From: GCA-1730015 sp964583825
GTDB lineage: Bacteria; Pseudomonadota; Gammaproteobacteria; Granulosicoccales; Granulosicoccaceae
Direction: 5' to 3'
Assembly (NCBI GenBank): GCA_964583825.1
Contig: CAZOXM010000011.1
Span: forward strand, 1-64,000
DNA length: 64,000 nt
The translations under genes and the position numbers were made by a program. Of this stretch, positions 16,876 through 26,719 are shown one piece after another (the first letter of the stretch is position 1; every line of letters starts with the position of its first letter). Below the pieces are notes generated by a model. That model searched no databases. It was not told where the DNA came from and saw only the letters and a program-made list of their open reading frames with translations.

Positions 16876-18345
16876 ATGCTCGAAGAGATTCTTATCAATA
16901 TCACGCCGCAGGAAACCAGGGTAGCGACGCTGGAGAATGGTGTGCTCAATGAGATGTGTATAGAGCGTACTGCCAAGACAACGCTGGTTGGCAACATCTA
17001 TAAGGGTCGTGTAGCACGTGTGCTACCCGGCATGGAGGCCGCGTTTGTTGATATCGGACTGGAGCGGGCGGCGTTCCTTCATGCATCTGATATTGCACAA
17101 AACAGTCGCATTGATCAGAACGGAGACAGACAACCCAAACACATTCGCGAACTATTGCGCGAAGATCAACACGTGCTGGTGCAGGTAATCAAAGATCCGC
17201 TGGGTTCCAAAGGTGCGAGACTGACATCAAACCTCACCGCTCCGTCGCGATACCTGGTGCTCATGCCGGGTGACTCATCCATCGGTGTATCCGCCAAAAT
17301 CGAAGATGAAGCTGAACGGGAGCGGCTGCGCGAAATCGTTCGAAAAATGCAGGAGAAGGATGATCCTGAGAATGGCTATATCATCCGAACGGCGGCCGAA
17401 GGTATAGATGAAGAGGCACTGGCCGGTGAGTTGATATTTTTAAAGAAGCTATGGCGTTCAATAAAAGACAACATCGAACAGGCGGTGCCGGGTGACCTGG
17501 TGCATGCTGATCTGCCACTGGTCAAGCGCACGCTGCGGGATCTGGTCGGGGTGTCGGTAGAGCGCATTCGGATAGATTCGCGCGAATCATTTGTGGCGGC
17601 CTGTGCATTTGCGGACAAGTATCTGCCTGAGATTCGCCCGCGAATCGAACATTATCCCGGTGAGCGGCCTATTTTTGACCTTTATGGTGTCGAGGATGAA
17701 ATCACCCGGGCGCTGGAAAGAAAAGTGCAACTGAAGTCCGGCGGACATCTGGTGTTCGATCAGACCGAGTCCATGACGACAGTCGATGTAAATACCGGCG
17801 CATTTGTGGGGCACAGGAATCTTGAAGAAACCATATTTAAAACCAACCTGGAGGCGGCACAAACGATTTGCCGGCAGTTACGACTGCGCAATCTCGGTGG
17901 CATTATCATTATCGATTTTATTGATATGACAGTCGCCGAACACAGGCGTCAGGTGATGCGTGCGATGGACAAGGCGCTGGAGCGGGATCACGCCAAAACA
18001 CAGGTTTGTGAGGTGTCGTCGCTGGGGTTGGTTGAAATGACGCGAAAGCGCACTCGCGAGAGCCTGGAGCAGACACTGTGTTCGGAATGCCCCACGTGCA
18101 GCGGACGCGGTTTATTGCGAACTGCAGAAACTGTTTGTTACGAGATCTCACGGGAAATCATTCGACAGGTGCGTCAATTCGATGTGAAATCGCTGACCGT
18201 GGTGGCGAGTCCGGAAGTGGTCGAGCTGTTTCTCGATGAGCAGTCGCTTTACTTTGCCGAGCTTGAGTCCTTTGTTGCGGTACCGATCCGGCTGCAGGCC
18301 GAATCCATGTACAACCGTGATCAATACGATGTCGTTATCGTATAG
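16876..18345 (+). CDS. rng: Ribonuclease G
   Basis: RNase G is an endonuclease of the RNase E family that matures the 5' end of 16S rRNA and turns over some mRNAs. The chosen ATG (MLEEILINITPQETRVA) gives exactly 489 residues, as in E. coli; an open frame 16 codons longer runs back into maf. The S1 domain covers about residues 35-125 (GNIYKGRVARVLPGMEAAFVD). The catalytic domain includes VDVNTGAFVG and GGIIIIDFIDM with the metal-binding Asp residues near 300-345. The zinc-link pair CPTC lies near residue 405. The gene order maf-rng-yhdP matches other gammaproteobacteria. Confidence 0.97.
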   Translation: MLEEILINITPQETRVATLENGVLNEMCIERTAKTTLVGNIYKGRVARVLPGMEAAFVDIGLERAAFLHASDIAQNSRIDQNGDRQPKHIRELLREDQHVLVQVIKDPLGSKGARLTSNLTAPSRYLVLMPGDSSIGVSAKIEDEAERERLREIVRKMQEKDDPENGYIIRTAAEGIDEEALAGELIFLKKLWRSIKDNIEQAVPGDLVHADLPLVKRTLRDLVGVSVERIRIDSRESFVAACAFADKYLPEIRPRIEHYPGERPIFDLYGVEDEITRALERKVQLKSGGHLVFDQTESMTTVDVNTGAFVGHRNLEETIFKTNLEAAQTICRQLRLRNLGGIIIIDFIDMTVAEHRRQVMRAMDKALERDHAKTQVCEVSSLGLVEMTRKRTRESLEQTLCSECPTCSGRGLLRTAETVCYEISREIIRQVRQFDVKSLTVVASPEVVELFLDEQSLYFAELESFVAVPIRLQAESMYNRDQYDVVIV

Positions 18346-18452
18346 CGGGGGTTAATCCTGGCTGTGTATTCTCAATACGCCCCGAGAGGGTCTGTCTGCT
18401 GCCGGTCTGTCCTTTAGAAATCAGTTCGCCACGGAGATATCCGAACCAAACC

Positions 18453-21400
18453 ATGCTTTTGCGCGCGCTTACAAAAACCGGTAGGTGGCTTATCTATTTG
18501 CTTGTCGGCCTGCTTTTGCTGATGGCGCTATTGATTTCCATGGCGCGCTTTGCCGTGCTTCAGGATGGCGATCACAGCGAGAGGCTGGCTTCGCTGGTGA
18601 GTCGGTACGTCGGCAGCCCGGTTGAAATTGACAAGGTAGATTTGGTCTGGGAGCGATTCGACGCGGTGGCCAGTCTGAGTGACGTCAGAGTGCTGGCTCC
18701 GGACGGTGCCGGAACGGATCTGATCCTGCCGTCGATAGAACTCGAGCTGAATCTGCGCGACATGCTGCTTGAGCGCAACCTCTCGATTCGCAAGGTGCAG
18801 CTCAAGCAGTTGTCATTGCTGGCAGAGTACAAAGGCAATGGTGAACTGGAAATACTTGGACGGGAAATTCGTCCGCGGCGCAATACCTCGTTAGAGGCCA
18901 CTGCCGCAGAAGGTGCCGAACCGTCCCGGCCACGTCGCAGTGCGCTGACCTGGTTGTTTAATGCTGAACGCATTGCGATTCTCGACAGTGGTATAACCCT
19001 CACTGATCAGACCCGGGACACCACCTATCAGATAGACAACGTCGATATCCGTGCCTTCAATGACGGCGATCTGCATCAAATAAGAATAAGCAGCTCACTG
19101 CCGGATGTAATTGGTAACACCAGTGTGGCATCGTTCGACTTTACTGGAAGCGCTGACAATATTCGCGACTGGAGCGGTCAGTTCTATATTGATACCAAGC
19201 AACTCAATCTCGGTGAAATTTCGGATCTTATTGAGGGTGTTGCGGTAGAAGGTACGGCCGACTTGCAGGCCTGGGGCCGCTGGCAGGGAACACGGATAAA
19301 TGAAGTTCGATTGATAGGCTCTGCGACCGCGGTGGACCTGCAGCCGTTAAACAGTGATACCGCCGATGCTGTGAGTGCCGCGCAAATCGATGTTGATCTT
19401 GACTGGAAACGCGGTGAGCAGGGTTGGCAGTCAACCTTCAATCAACTGGCAGTGCAATTCGGCGCTACCATTGAAGAACGCATCACGCTGGACGGGCTGG
19501 ACTTCAGTGAGACGCGTGATCAATATGGCCAGCGGCAGTACTGGATGGCCGGGCCGGACATTGATTTATTTGCTGCCAGGCCACTCATCAGTTTTTTGTC
19601 GGCGCACTCTGGTGCGGGCGATGCCGCGGTGGGTATACGAAGTGGAACGGTGAGTGACTGGCAACTGGTCGCTACCTTTGAAGATAAAGCGCTCTCGCTA
19701 AAATCAGCCACAGGCAGGTTGAACGACATTGCCGTGGATACGCCGATGTTCACCACGGAAACGCTCAATGCAAATATCCAGTTTCAGGAGAAGGCTGGCC
19801 GCATTGAGTTGTTACCGGAAAGCATGCTCTCCGGTACGGATGCGCTGTTTGACAACAACATGCCGCCGGTCAGTGTTGCAGGTGTGCTGCATTTTGCCGA
19901 TAGCAATCAGCGCTGGTTGTTCGGGTCGGACAATCTGACACTGACTAACGGTGATATAAAAACACGCACAAGGTTTAATCTGCGCCTGAACCGCTTTCAG
20001 CAAAAACTGATTGATGCAGTTACCTCGATTGAATACATCAACCTCGCTAACGCCAGCCGCTATGTGCCCCACAAAGTATTAAAGCCCAGGCTAAGCAACT
20101 GGCTAAGGGACGCGATCGTCAATGGCAATGTGGTGCGAGGGCGGGTCACGGTGAGTGGTGATTTAACAGACTATGCCCCGGCCGCCGGACGCGGTGAGTT
20201 GTTCGGTGAAATGGACTTTGTTGACAGTACGCTCAAGTTTAGACCGGACTGGCCAGTGGCCAGACAGATGGATGGCAATCTGACTTTCAACGCCAACTCC
20301 ATGCGCGGTCGCGTCTATCAGGGCGCGATGCGTGAAGCGAGATTCAGCGATGCAAGAATGCTTATCGCGGATTTCAAGACCCCCACGTTGGAATTGCAAA
20401 CCAACGCCATCGGTCCGCTGGATGATTTGCTGGACTTTGCCCAGCGCGGACCGCTGGCCGGTAAAATTGGCAGATTCTTCGGTGATGCAAAGGGCGTCGG
20501 TGCATCGAGACTGGAACTCGACCTGACTCTGCCATTGAAGCGGGAGCTGCGGGATCGGCTTGATTTCGATGGCGTTGTGCGACTGGAGAGCGCGCAGATC
20601 GACGCAAAGCAGTTTGGCCTTGATCTCGAATCGGTCACCGGCAAAGTCCGGTTTAATCGAGGTGGCGTGCTGATCGATGATCTGCTGGTTCGCTACCTCG
20701 GCATACCGGTGAAAGTCAACGCAACGCAGAAACAAATCTCCGGCAAGTTTGTTAATTCAGTGCGTGTCGACGGGCCAATAGCTATCTCCAGCGTGCTCGG
20801 CGCGTATGGCATTCCACTCACAGATTCATTTGAAGGTGTTTCCAACTGGCAGGTTGCGCTCGATATCACCCGTACAGCGCCTGGTGCCAGGCCGACCGTC
20901 GAATTAAACGCCAGCAGTGATCAAAGCGGTACGGCGGTTGAGTTACCGGTGCCGTTTTATAAAGCGGCGGACACGATCAGAGAGGTCAGTGTCTATCGGA
21001 ATTTTACCGCCGACGACAAAGACTGGTGGGTCGATCTTCCCGGTCTTGCACAACTGCGCATCAGAATAGGGGACGATCGCAAGCTTGAGAGCATGGCAGT
21101 TGCACTGGGTCGATCCAACAATACGGTTCTGCCGTGGCGCGGTGTCGCAGTCCACGGTGATGTGGGTCGCATCGATACCCTTGGCTGGTTTCAATTTGTC
21201 GGATCCTTGCGCAGCGCTGACTCCAGTGCGGGTAAAGCGCCCTTTCCCCTGTTTGCCAAAGTGGCGGCACGGGATATGAAGATCGGTCAGCAGAGTGTGG
21301 GCAACGGTGTCTATATCGCCTTTCGCGATGGAGAGTCTCAGGTGCACCGGCTCGAAAGTCCCTGGGTGAGTGGTGAGGCCAGGGTGAAGTTCAATGCCGC

Positions 21401-22340
21401 ACCGCTCGACCCCGTGGTGTTGCGTCTGGATCAACTGGATAAGCGTCTGTTGCTCGCCTTTGGTGAAAGCAAGGCATCGGATAACATGACGAATCGTCCA
21501 TTTGATCCACGACAATTGCCTCCGGTCGACGTCATTGTAAAGGAATTGAAATGGGATAATTGGCGCCTGCTGCGGGTAGCGATGCGCACGAAACCGGGTG
21601 AATCGGGTGTGGATATCACGTCGCTGACCGCGCGCCAGGAGTCGATACGAATCAGCGGCAGCGGTCAGTGGCGGGTGTCATCAGCGGGGGCACACAGTAC
21701 GAATCTGGATATAAATGCCAGTGTTGACAACGTCGGTGCCGGGTTCAGGGCGCTGGGGGGTGGAGAGTCGTTTGCCGAAGGCGCGGGCGAAACCGCGCTC
21801 TCGCTGTCCTGGCCGGGGCCGGCCTATGCGCCTGACCTCAAGGCAATGACGGGCACGCTGTTTATGAATTTGCGAAATGGCCGGGTGCTGGGTGTTGAGC
21901 CGGGTGCCGGCAGAGTGCTGGGCCTGTTTGCGCTGCAGGCGCTGCCGCGACGGCTGGCGCTTGATTTCCGGGATATTGTCAATACCGGTCTGGAGTACAC
22001 CTCTATCAACGGAAACTTTACCATCGCCGAGGGCAAACTCGCCTCGCAAACCCTGCTGGTTACCGGACCAGTGGCAGAAATCCTCATACATGGTTACTCG
22101 GACTTCAGCGAGCGTACCTACAATCAGACCATTGATGTACTGCCCCGGGTGAGTGGGGCGCTGCCCCTGATTGGCGTATTGTCAGGCGGCCCGGCCGCTG
22201 GTGTCACCGCCCTGGTTGCCGATGGCATACTCAAGGGGCTGGGCGTGAATCTGGATGAAATCGGTCGTCGCCGCTTTACCCTGACCGGGAGCTGGGAGCA
22301 GCCGGTTTGGCAGACGGTAGAAATGCAGGCCTCCCGCTGA
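18453..22340 (+). CDS. yhdP: YhdP family AsmA-like envelope protein
   Basis: The 1295-residue product has one N-terminal membrane helix (LIYLLVGLLLLMALLISM, about residues 13-30) and a very long periplasmic beta-rich part, ending in an AsmA-like C-terminal domain (TGPVAEILIHGYSDF, LPRVSGALPLIGVLSGGPA). In E. coli YhdP works with TamB and YdbH in moving phospholipids from the inner to the outer membrane. Length (E. coli 1266) and the position just after rng support the assignment. The start at 18453 is preceded by a CACGGAGATA ribosome binding site. tldD, which commonly follows, is absent; darP converges four bases downstream. Confidence 0.94.
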   Translation: MLLRALTKTGRWLIYLLVGLLLLMALLISMARFAVLQDGDHSERLASLVSRYVGSPVEIDKVDLVWERFDAVASLSDVRVLAPDGAGTDLILPSIELELNLRDMLLERNLSIRKVQLKQLSLLAEYKGNGELEILGREIRPRRNTSLEATAAEGAEPSRPRRSALTWLFNAERIAILDSGITLTDQTRDTTYQIDNVDIRAFNDGDLHQIRISSSLPDVIGNTSVASFDFTGSADNIRDWSGQFYIDTKQLNLGEISDLIEGVAVEGTADLQAWGRWQGTRINEVRLIGSATAVDLQPLNSDTADAVSAAQIDVDLDWKRGEQGWQSTFNQLAVQFGATIEERITLDGLDFSETRDQYGQRQYWMAGPDIDLFAARPLISFLSAHSGAGDAAVGIRSGTVSDWQLVATFEDKALSLKSATGRLNDIAVDTPMFTTETLNANIQFQEKAGRIELLPESMLSGTDALFDNNMPPVSVAGVLHFADSNQRWLFGSDNLTLTNGDIKTRTRFNLRLNRFQQKLIDAVTSIEYINLANASRYVPHKVLKPRLSNWLRDAIVNGNVVRGRVTVSGDLTDYAPAAGRGELFGEMDFVDSTLKFRPDWPVARQMDGNLTFNANSMRGRVYQGAMREARFSDARMLIADFKTPTLELQTNAIGPLDDLLDFAQRGPLAGKIGRFFGDAKGVGASRLELDLTLPLKRELRDRLDFDGVVRLESAQIDAKQFGLDLESVTGKVRFNRGGVLIDDLLVRYLGIPVKVNATQKQISGKFVNSVRVDGPIAISSVLGAYGIPLTDSFEGVSNWQVALDITRTAPGARPTVELNASSDQSGTAVELPVPFYKAADTIREVSVYRNFTADDKDWWVDLPGLAQLRIRIGDDRKLESMAVALGRSNNTVLPWRGVAVHGDVGRIDTLGWFQFVGSLRSADSSAGKAPFPLFAKVAARDMKIGQQSVGNGVYIAFRDGESQVHRLESPWVSGEARVKFNAAPLDPVVLRLDQLDKRLLLAFGESKASDNMTNRPFDPRQLPPVDVIVKELKWDNWRLLRVAMRTKPGESGVDITSLTARQESIRISGSGQWRVSSAGAHSTNLDINASVDNVGAGFRALGGGESFAEGAGETALSLSWPGPAYAPDLKAMTGTLFMNLRNGRVLGVEPGAGRVLGLFALQALPRRLALDFRDIVNTGLEYTSINGNFTIAEGKLASQTLLVTGPVAEILIHGYSDFSERTYNQTIDVLPRVSGALPLIGVLSGGPAAGVTALVADGILKGLGVNLDEIGRRRFTLTGSWEQPVWQTVEMQASR

Positions 22341-22343
22341 CTT

Positions 22344-22883
22344 CTACCGCGCAGACTCTTGGCCGGCGGCGTTACTCAGCAGTTTTAACAGGGCACGACG
22401 GGCCTTTCCCGCTTTTTGTCCGGCGATTTTTTTTGCCTGTTCATCTTCATCGTCGCCGGCAGCGGTGCGGGCAGTTTTCGCCAGTTGCCGCGCCTGCTGC
22501 AGGCTGACTGACGGATATTGCAGGCGCAGGGTGTCCGCGTGGGTGGTAAACGACGCAATCAGCTGGTCACAGAACTGTTGGTGCGGGTTTGTCGCCGCCG
22601 GCGGTTCTTCGAGCATCTGTTGAAGTAGCTCGACGTCGCCTTCTTTGCGCAACAGCTTGCCAATGTATTGAATGTGACGCTTGTAGGCGCCGCGGGTGGA
22701 GGCCGGAGGACATGCCGCAATCGCCTGGCGCACATGATCGCTAATCGGCAATCGCTTTAGTTTTTGCGGCGATTGTCCGACCAGACTGGCGGCGAATTCG
22801 CGGATCCTGTCGGCATCGCGCTTTCGCTGGGATTTGCTGATCTGGCCGTCGTCCGGCGCTTCGTTTTCAGGTACTGAAGTCAT
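22344..22883 (-). CDS. darP: Ribosome maturation protein DarP (YjgA, DUF615)
   Basis: DarP/YjgA is a 50S assembly factor that binds 23S rRNA and helps form the peptidyl transferase centre. The 179-residue sequence carries the family motif SKSQRKRDADRIREFAASLV (about residues 17-36) and LKRLPISDHVRQAI. GAYKRHIQYIGKLLR (about 84-98) and the basic C terminus KAGKARRALLKLL are also present. It is all helical, with a high charge. It faces yhdP tail to tail with a three-base gap. Confidence 0.93.
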   Translation of the reverse strand: MTSVPENEAPDDGQISKSQRKRDADRIREFAASLVGQSPQKLKRLPISDHVRQAIAACPPASTRGAYKRHIQYIGKLLRKEGDVELLQQMLEEPPAATNPHQQFCDQLIASFTTHADTLRLQYPSVSLQQARQLAKTARTAAGDDEDEQAKKIAGQKAGKARRALLKLLSNAAGQESAR

Positions 22884-22924
22884 GTTGTAATCCTACAAAT
22901 GTTGCAAAAAATTAACAAACATTC

Positions 22925-22953
22925 TTGACCTGATCATGGATAAAAGTTAACGT
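22925..22953 (+). promoter_or_regulatory. Candidate sigma-70 promoter
   Basis: TTGACC, 17 bases, then TAACGT, lying in the 216-base gap between the divergent darP and outer-membrane protein genes and about 150 bases before the latter's start. The -35 box is good; the -10 box is only fair. Several AT-rich runs surround it. Confidence 0.35.
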
Positions 22954-23099
22954 GTGACTCACTATTCGTGCGGTGTTAGCTGCTACGATTTGGAAAGTTG
23001 CAAAAAAACAACTGTTGGCCTGGTCGGATCACAGTGAAGAAGAATAACAAAACATTTGGCGTAATTTACCCTGGCATCACGATGGTGCAAGAGCTAAAC

Positions 23100-23897
23100 A
23101 TGGATACATCACTCTACACAGTTGCCCGTCGCACAGCACGTATTGCTGCCGTGCTGTCTGTGTTGTGCAGCGCGAACGGGTTTGCAGAGGGGGCCCCTGA
23201 CTATCGGATCGGCAGCTTCGGTGTGCAATCGCCCTTCCACGATTCTCATGATGATGCGGTCGGTGTTGCCTCCGAACAGCGCTCCGAAATGTTGTTCAAG
23301 TTGTCGGCAGGCAACGATGCTGCGCTATCCGGAGCCGAGGACGAGGCCGGAGCCACCGGTGAAATCTCGGTTAACCGCATTGATTTCCTGAAACCCGGCG
23401 AAGCCCGGATGCAGGATGTGCACAACGGTTTCTTTTACTCGGCATCGGTAGACCTGGAAGGTAAGGAAGCCTTTGAGAGCGAGTCACAATTGATCAGCAG
23501 TCGTCAGTTGGGCATTCACTACGGCCGGCTGGGGTCGGTGAACTATAGCGGTGTGGATTTGAGCTTCCGCCAGTTCAATGCAGCCGAAGGTCAGCAGGAA
23601 AGCGAACAGGAACTGTGGTCGCTGGGTGTGACCACCGGACGTCGATTTTCCATGACCGGACTCGATCCTTCCGACCCGCTGTGGACAGTATCATTGCGTG
23701 GGCAATTCAATTTCACAGAACAAGCTGACGAGCGCATTGAGGTGGGGGATCAGCAATGGTATCTGTCGCCGGGGTTGCACTGGCAGCGCGACAATTTTCA
23801 ACTTAGTGCTGATGTGCTTATGCCGTTTATGCAGAGTGGCGACTATGAGACAGAGACGGACTATCGCGTTCGCGCGAACATAAAGAAGCGCTTCTAG
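23100..23897 (+). CDS. Predicted outer-membrane beta-barrel protein
   Basis: I cannot place this 265-residue protein in a named family. It has a Sec signal peptide (positively charged start, then IAAVLSVLCSANGFAEG, cleavage near residue 31). The mature part is rich in alternating hydrophobic/polar strands, for example LWSLGVTTGRRFSM, WYLSPGLHWQRDNFQLSADV and YRVRANIKKRF. A terminal Phe after aromatic-spaced residues is typical of barrels inserted by BAM. An open frame reaches back to 22998, but the signal peptide favours the ATG at 23100 (or one six codons earlier). A dispersed repeat copy begins three bases after its stop. Confidence 0.7.
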   Translation: MDTSLYTVARRTARIAAVLSVLCSANGFAEGAPDYRIGSFGVQSPFHDSHDDAVGVASEQRSEMLFKLSAGNDAALSGAEDEAGATGEISVNRIDFLKPGEARMQDVHNGFFYSASVDLEGKEAFESESQLISSRQLGIHYGRLGSVNYSGVDLSFRQFNAAEGQQESEQELWSLGVTTGRRFSMTGLDPSDPLWTVSLRGQFNFTEQADERIEVGDQQWYLSPGLHWQRDNFQLSADVLMPFMQSGDYETETDYRVRANIKKRF

Positions 23898-23900
23898 CAG

Positions 23901-23987
23901 AGCGCAGTTTATGGGTCATAAATGAGCATTTTGAGGGGGAATTTAACGCCCTCAGCACTAGCGCAATAGTTTTTTTCAACATCCTGC
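23901..23987 (+). repeat. Dispersed MITE-like repeat, copy 2 (left part missing)
   Basis: From AGCGCAGTTTATGGG through ATAAATGAGCAT, TTAACGCCCTCAG, GCGCAATAGTTTTT and the outer end CAACATCCTGC, this matches the right half of the 42613-42769 element. The left half is absent: the outer-membrane protein stop codon lies where it would begin. The internal TGAGGG/CCCTCA pair and CACTAGC/GCTAGTG flanks allow hairpins in the transcript. Confidence 0.85.
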
Positions 23988-24021
23988 TAGTGAAAGCCGG
24001 GGTACTGCTGGATGGGTGAGA

Positions 24022-24741
24022 TTAATCGAGCAGTTTAACGTGGTCGATTTTTAACCGCAGTGACAACTTGCCCTTTTTGTACTGTTCTATTTGCAACGGC
24101 AGAACCAGGCCTTCTTCCCCGACCTGCGCCAGCCAGATAATCGTCTCCCGCGTGCTGTTGATGCGATCTTTTAGTACCCGTATTGCATCGAATTCACCAA
24201 TGGTTGTCTGCAGTCTTTCCCTGCCGCGGTTGCTGTAGGTTACCCGCTCCTCGGTTTGTCCATCCAGCACCAGGATTTCCAGCTGCTCGAATTCCGGGTT
24301 ACTTCGAGCCTGCTCGAGCAGGGCAAGAGTTACCGATAACCGATCGACCGCGCCGTCGGTGACGCTGTGGCGCGATACTTCCCCGGATCTGTCGAACTCG
24401 AACTGCTTCGCTCCACGGTCAAACCTGATATTGTAGCTTCGCTCCGGCCGACCTTTGTCCTGATACCGGTACTCAGAGGAAACAAACGGCGGTTCCAGCG
24501 AGGATAGTCGGGACCACTCGTGAATTTTCCCGTTTCGAGTCAGTTTAAAAATACCGGTTGGTTTGGTGTAAAACGAGAATAAGTATCCGTTTGCTTTGTC
24601 CTCAGCGAGGCTGAGCGTTGCAACACCCCCGGTGACATAGTCGTTCTCGACGGTATAGTGAGCTTCAAACGGGATTGCTGCTGCCCGTAGCGCCGGTGCC
24701 ATGATAATGGCGGTGGCGATGCAGAAAGCCTTTAACAGCAT
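24022..24741 (-). CDS. DUF3108 periplasmic protein
   Basis: A 239-residue exported protein with a signal peptide (LLKAFCIATAIIMAPALRAA, cleavage near residue 21). The mature DUF3108 part begins IPFEAHYTVEND and contains FSFYTKPTGIFKLTRNGKI, SEYRYQDKGRPERSY and TTIGEFDAIRV. DUF3108 proteins are predicted periplasmic beta-sandwich proteins of unknown role, often encoded after purN in gammaproteobacteria, as here (140 bases after purN). A GTG 12 codons upstream would lengthen the N terminus before the signal, so the internal ATG is preferred. Confidence 0.85.
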   Translation of the reverse strand: MLLKAFCIATAIIMAPALRAAAIPFEAHYTVENDYVTGGVATLSLAEDKANGYLFSFYTKPTGIFKLTRNGKIHEWSRLSSLEPPFVSSEYRYQDKGRPERSYNIRFDRGAKQFEFDRSGEVSRHSVTDGAVDRLSVTLALLEQARSNPEFEQLEILVLDGQTEERVTYSNRGRERLQTTIGEFDAIRVLKDRINSTRETIIWLAQVGEEGLVLPLQIEQYKKGKLSLRLKIDHVKLLD

Positions 24742-24881
24742 TCGCTGCGACCACCAGTTAAGCGCGAGTTGAATCACAACAGCCTGCTTTAGATATGTGG
24801 GGTATTACTCGATGGTTCATTTGTAACCGGACCGATATGAACGCCTGCTGAAACCGGTGATTCGGTGGCGGTGAGCGGAAC

Positions 24882-25547
24882 CTACAAGGTTAGGGGATAA
24901 ATCAGTCGTTTGCCGCAATATTCCACGTGACCATCCCGCCACTTGATTCTGCCGCACAGTACCCATTGCGCGACCTGCCAGTAGAGTATGTGCTCCCTGA
25001 CAAGTACCCGAGCGGCCAGTGTGTTGGCGGTGTCTGTCTCTATCACTTGCACGTTGCTTCGTGCAATCAGTGGTCCTCCATCGAGAACCGGGGAGACAAA
25101 GTGGACGCTGCAACCATGCCAGTGATCTTTGCTTTTCAGTGCATGCTCGTGCGTGTGCAGGCCCGGGTGACGGGGTAGCAAAGAGGGATGAATGTTGAGC
25201 AGCGAGCCTTCAAAATGATGTGTGAACGCCGCCCCCAGGCGGCGCATGAAGCCGGCCAGCAACACCAGTGACGGGCAGTGCTGCTCCACCAGTGACTGCA
25301 GTTCCCGATCAAATTCATCCCGATTGGCAAACTTGCGATGGTCCAGTACAGAGGTGGCTATGCCGTGCTTCGCGGCGTAGTCGAGGCCGGCGGCACCGGC
25401 ATTGTTGCTAATCACATGGGCGAGTCGGGCGGTGAGGTCGCCCCGTTCAATGGCCTTGTGAATTGCCACCATATTTGAGCCGCGACCGGATATCAGCACG
25501 GTGATGGCCTGTGGCTGACCCGCCGGTAGAGGAGAGCACTCAGTCAA
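24882..25547 (-). CDS. purN: Phosphoribosylglycinamide formyltransferase
   Basis: PurN formylates glycinamide ribonucleotide using 10-formyl-tetrahydrofolate in purine synthesis. The 221 residues (E. coli 212) carry ITVLISGRGSNMVAIHKAI (residues about 15-33), the catalytic His-Pro-Ser segment LLNIHPSLLPRHPGL near residue 117, and GCSVHFVSPVLDGGPLIA with the catalytic Asp. The start is a TTG 18 bases after the purM stop. Folate-linked one-carbon metabolism also features at the right end of the window, though not nearby. Confidence 0.96.
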   Translation of the reverse strand: MTECSPLPAGQPQAITVLISGRGSNMVAIHKAIERGDLTARLAHVISNNAGAAGLDYAAKHGIATSVLDHRKFANRDEFDRELQSLVEQHCPSLVLLAGFMRRLGAAFTHHFEGSLLNIHPSLLPRHPGLHTHEHALKSKDHWHGCSVHFVSPVLDGGPLIARSNVQVIETDTANTLAARVLVREHILYWQVAQWVLCGRIKWRDGHVEYCGKRLIYPLTL

Positions 25548-25565
25548 GGAACAACTCTGCCTTAC

Positions 25566-26606
25566 TCATACATATTCAACGCAGGGAAGCTCATCGTCGG
25601 TCGACTCAACAGTGCCCACACGACATGCGTACTCACCGGCTTCGATTAGCGTGTCGATGGTGAGCTGGCTGTCTTTCGGTGGCACGATAGCGACCATGCC
25701 AACGCCACAGTTAAATGTTTTCAGCATTTCCGTATCGCTGATATTGCCGTGGCCTTGCAGCCATTCATAGACCGGTAGTTGTGGCAGGCTGGCGCGATCT
25801 ATCACTGCTTTGCAGCGCGGTGGCAAAGCGCGTGGCAGGTTCTCGGTGATGCCGCCACCGGTGATGTGAGCCAGTGCGTGCAGTTCCACCCGCTTCAGCA
25901 GCGACAGCACCGGTTTCACGTAGATCCGAGTGGGTTCGATAAGCAGCGCTGCGAGGGTGGAGTCGCCGATCTTCGATTCAGGGTCATCACCACTGAGCTC
26001 GAGCACGCGACGCACCAGTGAATAACCGTTGGAGTGGCAGCCTGAGGCGCGCAATCCGATGATGATGTCACCCGGCATGACGGCTTTTTTATCGAGTATC
26101 TTTTGCTTTTCAACAATACCAACGGCAAAGCCCGCCAGATCGTAGTCCTCTGCGTCGTACATACCAGGCATTTCGGCAGTTTCGCCACCGATCAGGGCGG
26201 CACCCGCCTGCACGCATCCCTCGGCAATGCCCCGAATAATTCGGGTGGACTTGTCCAGGTTTAAGCGCCCGGTGGCATAGTAGTCCAGAAAAAAGAGTGG
26301 CTCCGCACCACTGACCAGAATGTCGTTGACGCACATGGCGACCAGATCGATACCGATACTGTCGTGGTTGTCGAACTGGTTTGCCAGGAGCAGCTTGGTG
26401 CCGACGCCGTCGGTACCGGAAACCAGCACGGGGGTTTCAAAGCGGTCGGTCGGTAACTCGAAAAGTCCGCCGAAGCCGCCGAGGCCGCCCAGCACCCCTG
26501 CACGATTGGTGCGCCTGATCTCGGGCTTGATGCGCTCGACCAGCGCAGCACCGGCTTCTATGTCGACCCCTGCATCGCGGTAACTCAGGGATTGGTTTTC
26601 AGTCAT
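25566..26606 (-). CDS. purM: Phosphoribosylformylglycinamidine cyclo-ligase (AIR synthetase)
   Basis: PurM closes the imidazole ring in purine synthesis with ATP. The 346-residue protein (E. coli 345) shows the family start YRDAGVDIEAGAALVERIKP, the ATP site VSGTDGVGTKLLLA (about residues 60-73), GIDLVAMCVNDIL, GGETAEMPGMY and ITGGGITENLPR. It is divergent from the DUF2066-hda pair, the usual gammaproteobacterial arrangement, and begins the purM-purN-DUF3108 transcript. Confidence 0.97.
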   Translation of the reverse strand: MTENQSLSYRDAGVDIEAGAALVERIKPEIRRTNRAGVLGGLGGFGGLFELPTDRFETPVLVSGTDGVGTKLLLANQFDNHDSIGIDLVAMCVNDILVSGAEPLFFLDYYATGRLNLDKSTRIIRGIAEGCVQAGAALIGGETAEMPGMYDAEDYDLAGFAVGIVEKQKILDKKAVMPGDIIIGLRASGCHSNGYSLVRRVLELSGDDPESKIGDSTLAALLIEPTRIYVKPVLSLLKRVELHALAHITGGGITENLPRALPPRCKAVIDRASLPQLPVYEWLQGHGNISDTEMLKTFNCGVGMVAIVPPKDSQLTIDTLIEAGEYACRVGTVESTDDELPCVEYV

Positions 26607-26719
26607 GGTGAATATTCCGGATCGACGGGCTTCATCAAAGTGAGCGAGTTGATTTTAACGCGTCTGATGGCGTGTGAGTTACAATTCCTGTGTTTGTTGA
26701 GCTACCGAGGTGACCCTCC

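Noticed and set aside
20163..21515. Two 190-codon open frames on the minus strand
   Set aside because: Both lie inside yhdP on the opposite strand; long shadow frames are expected at this base composition.
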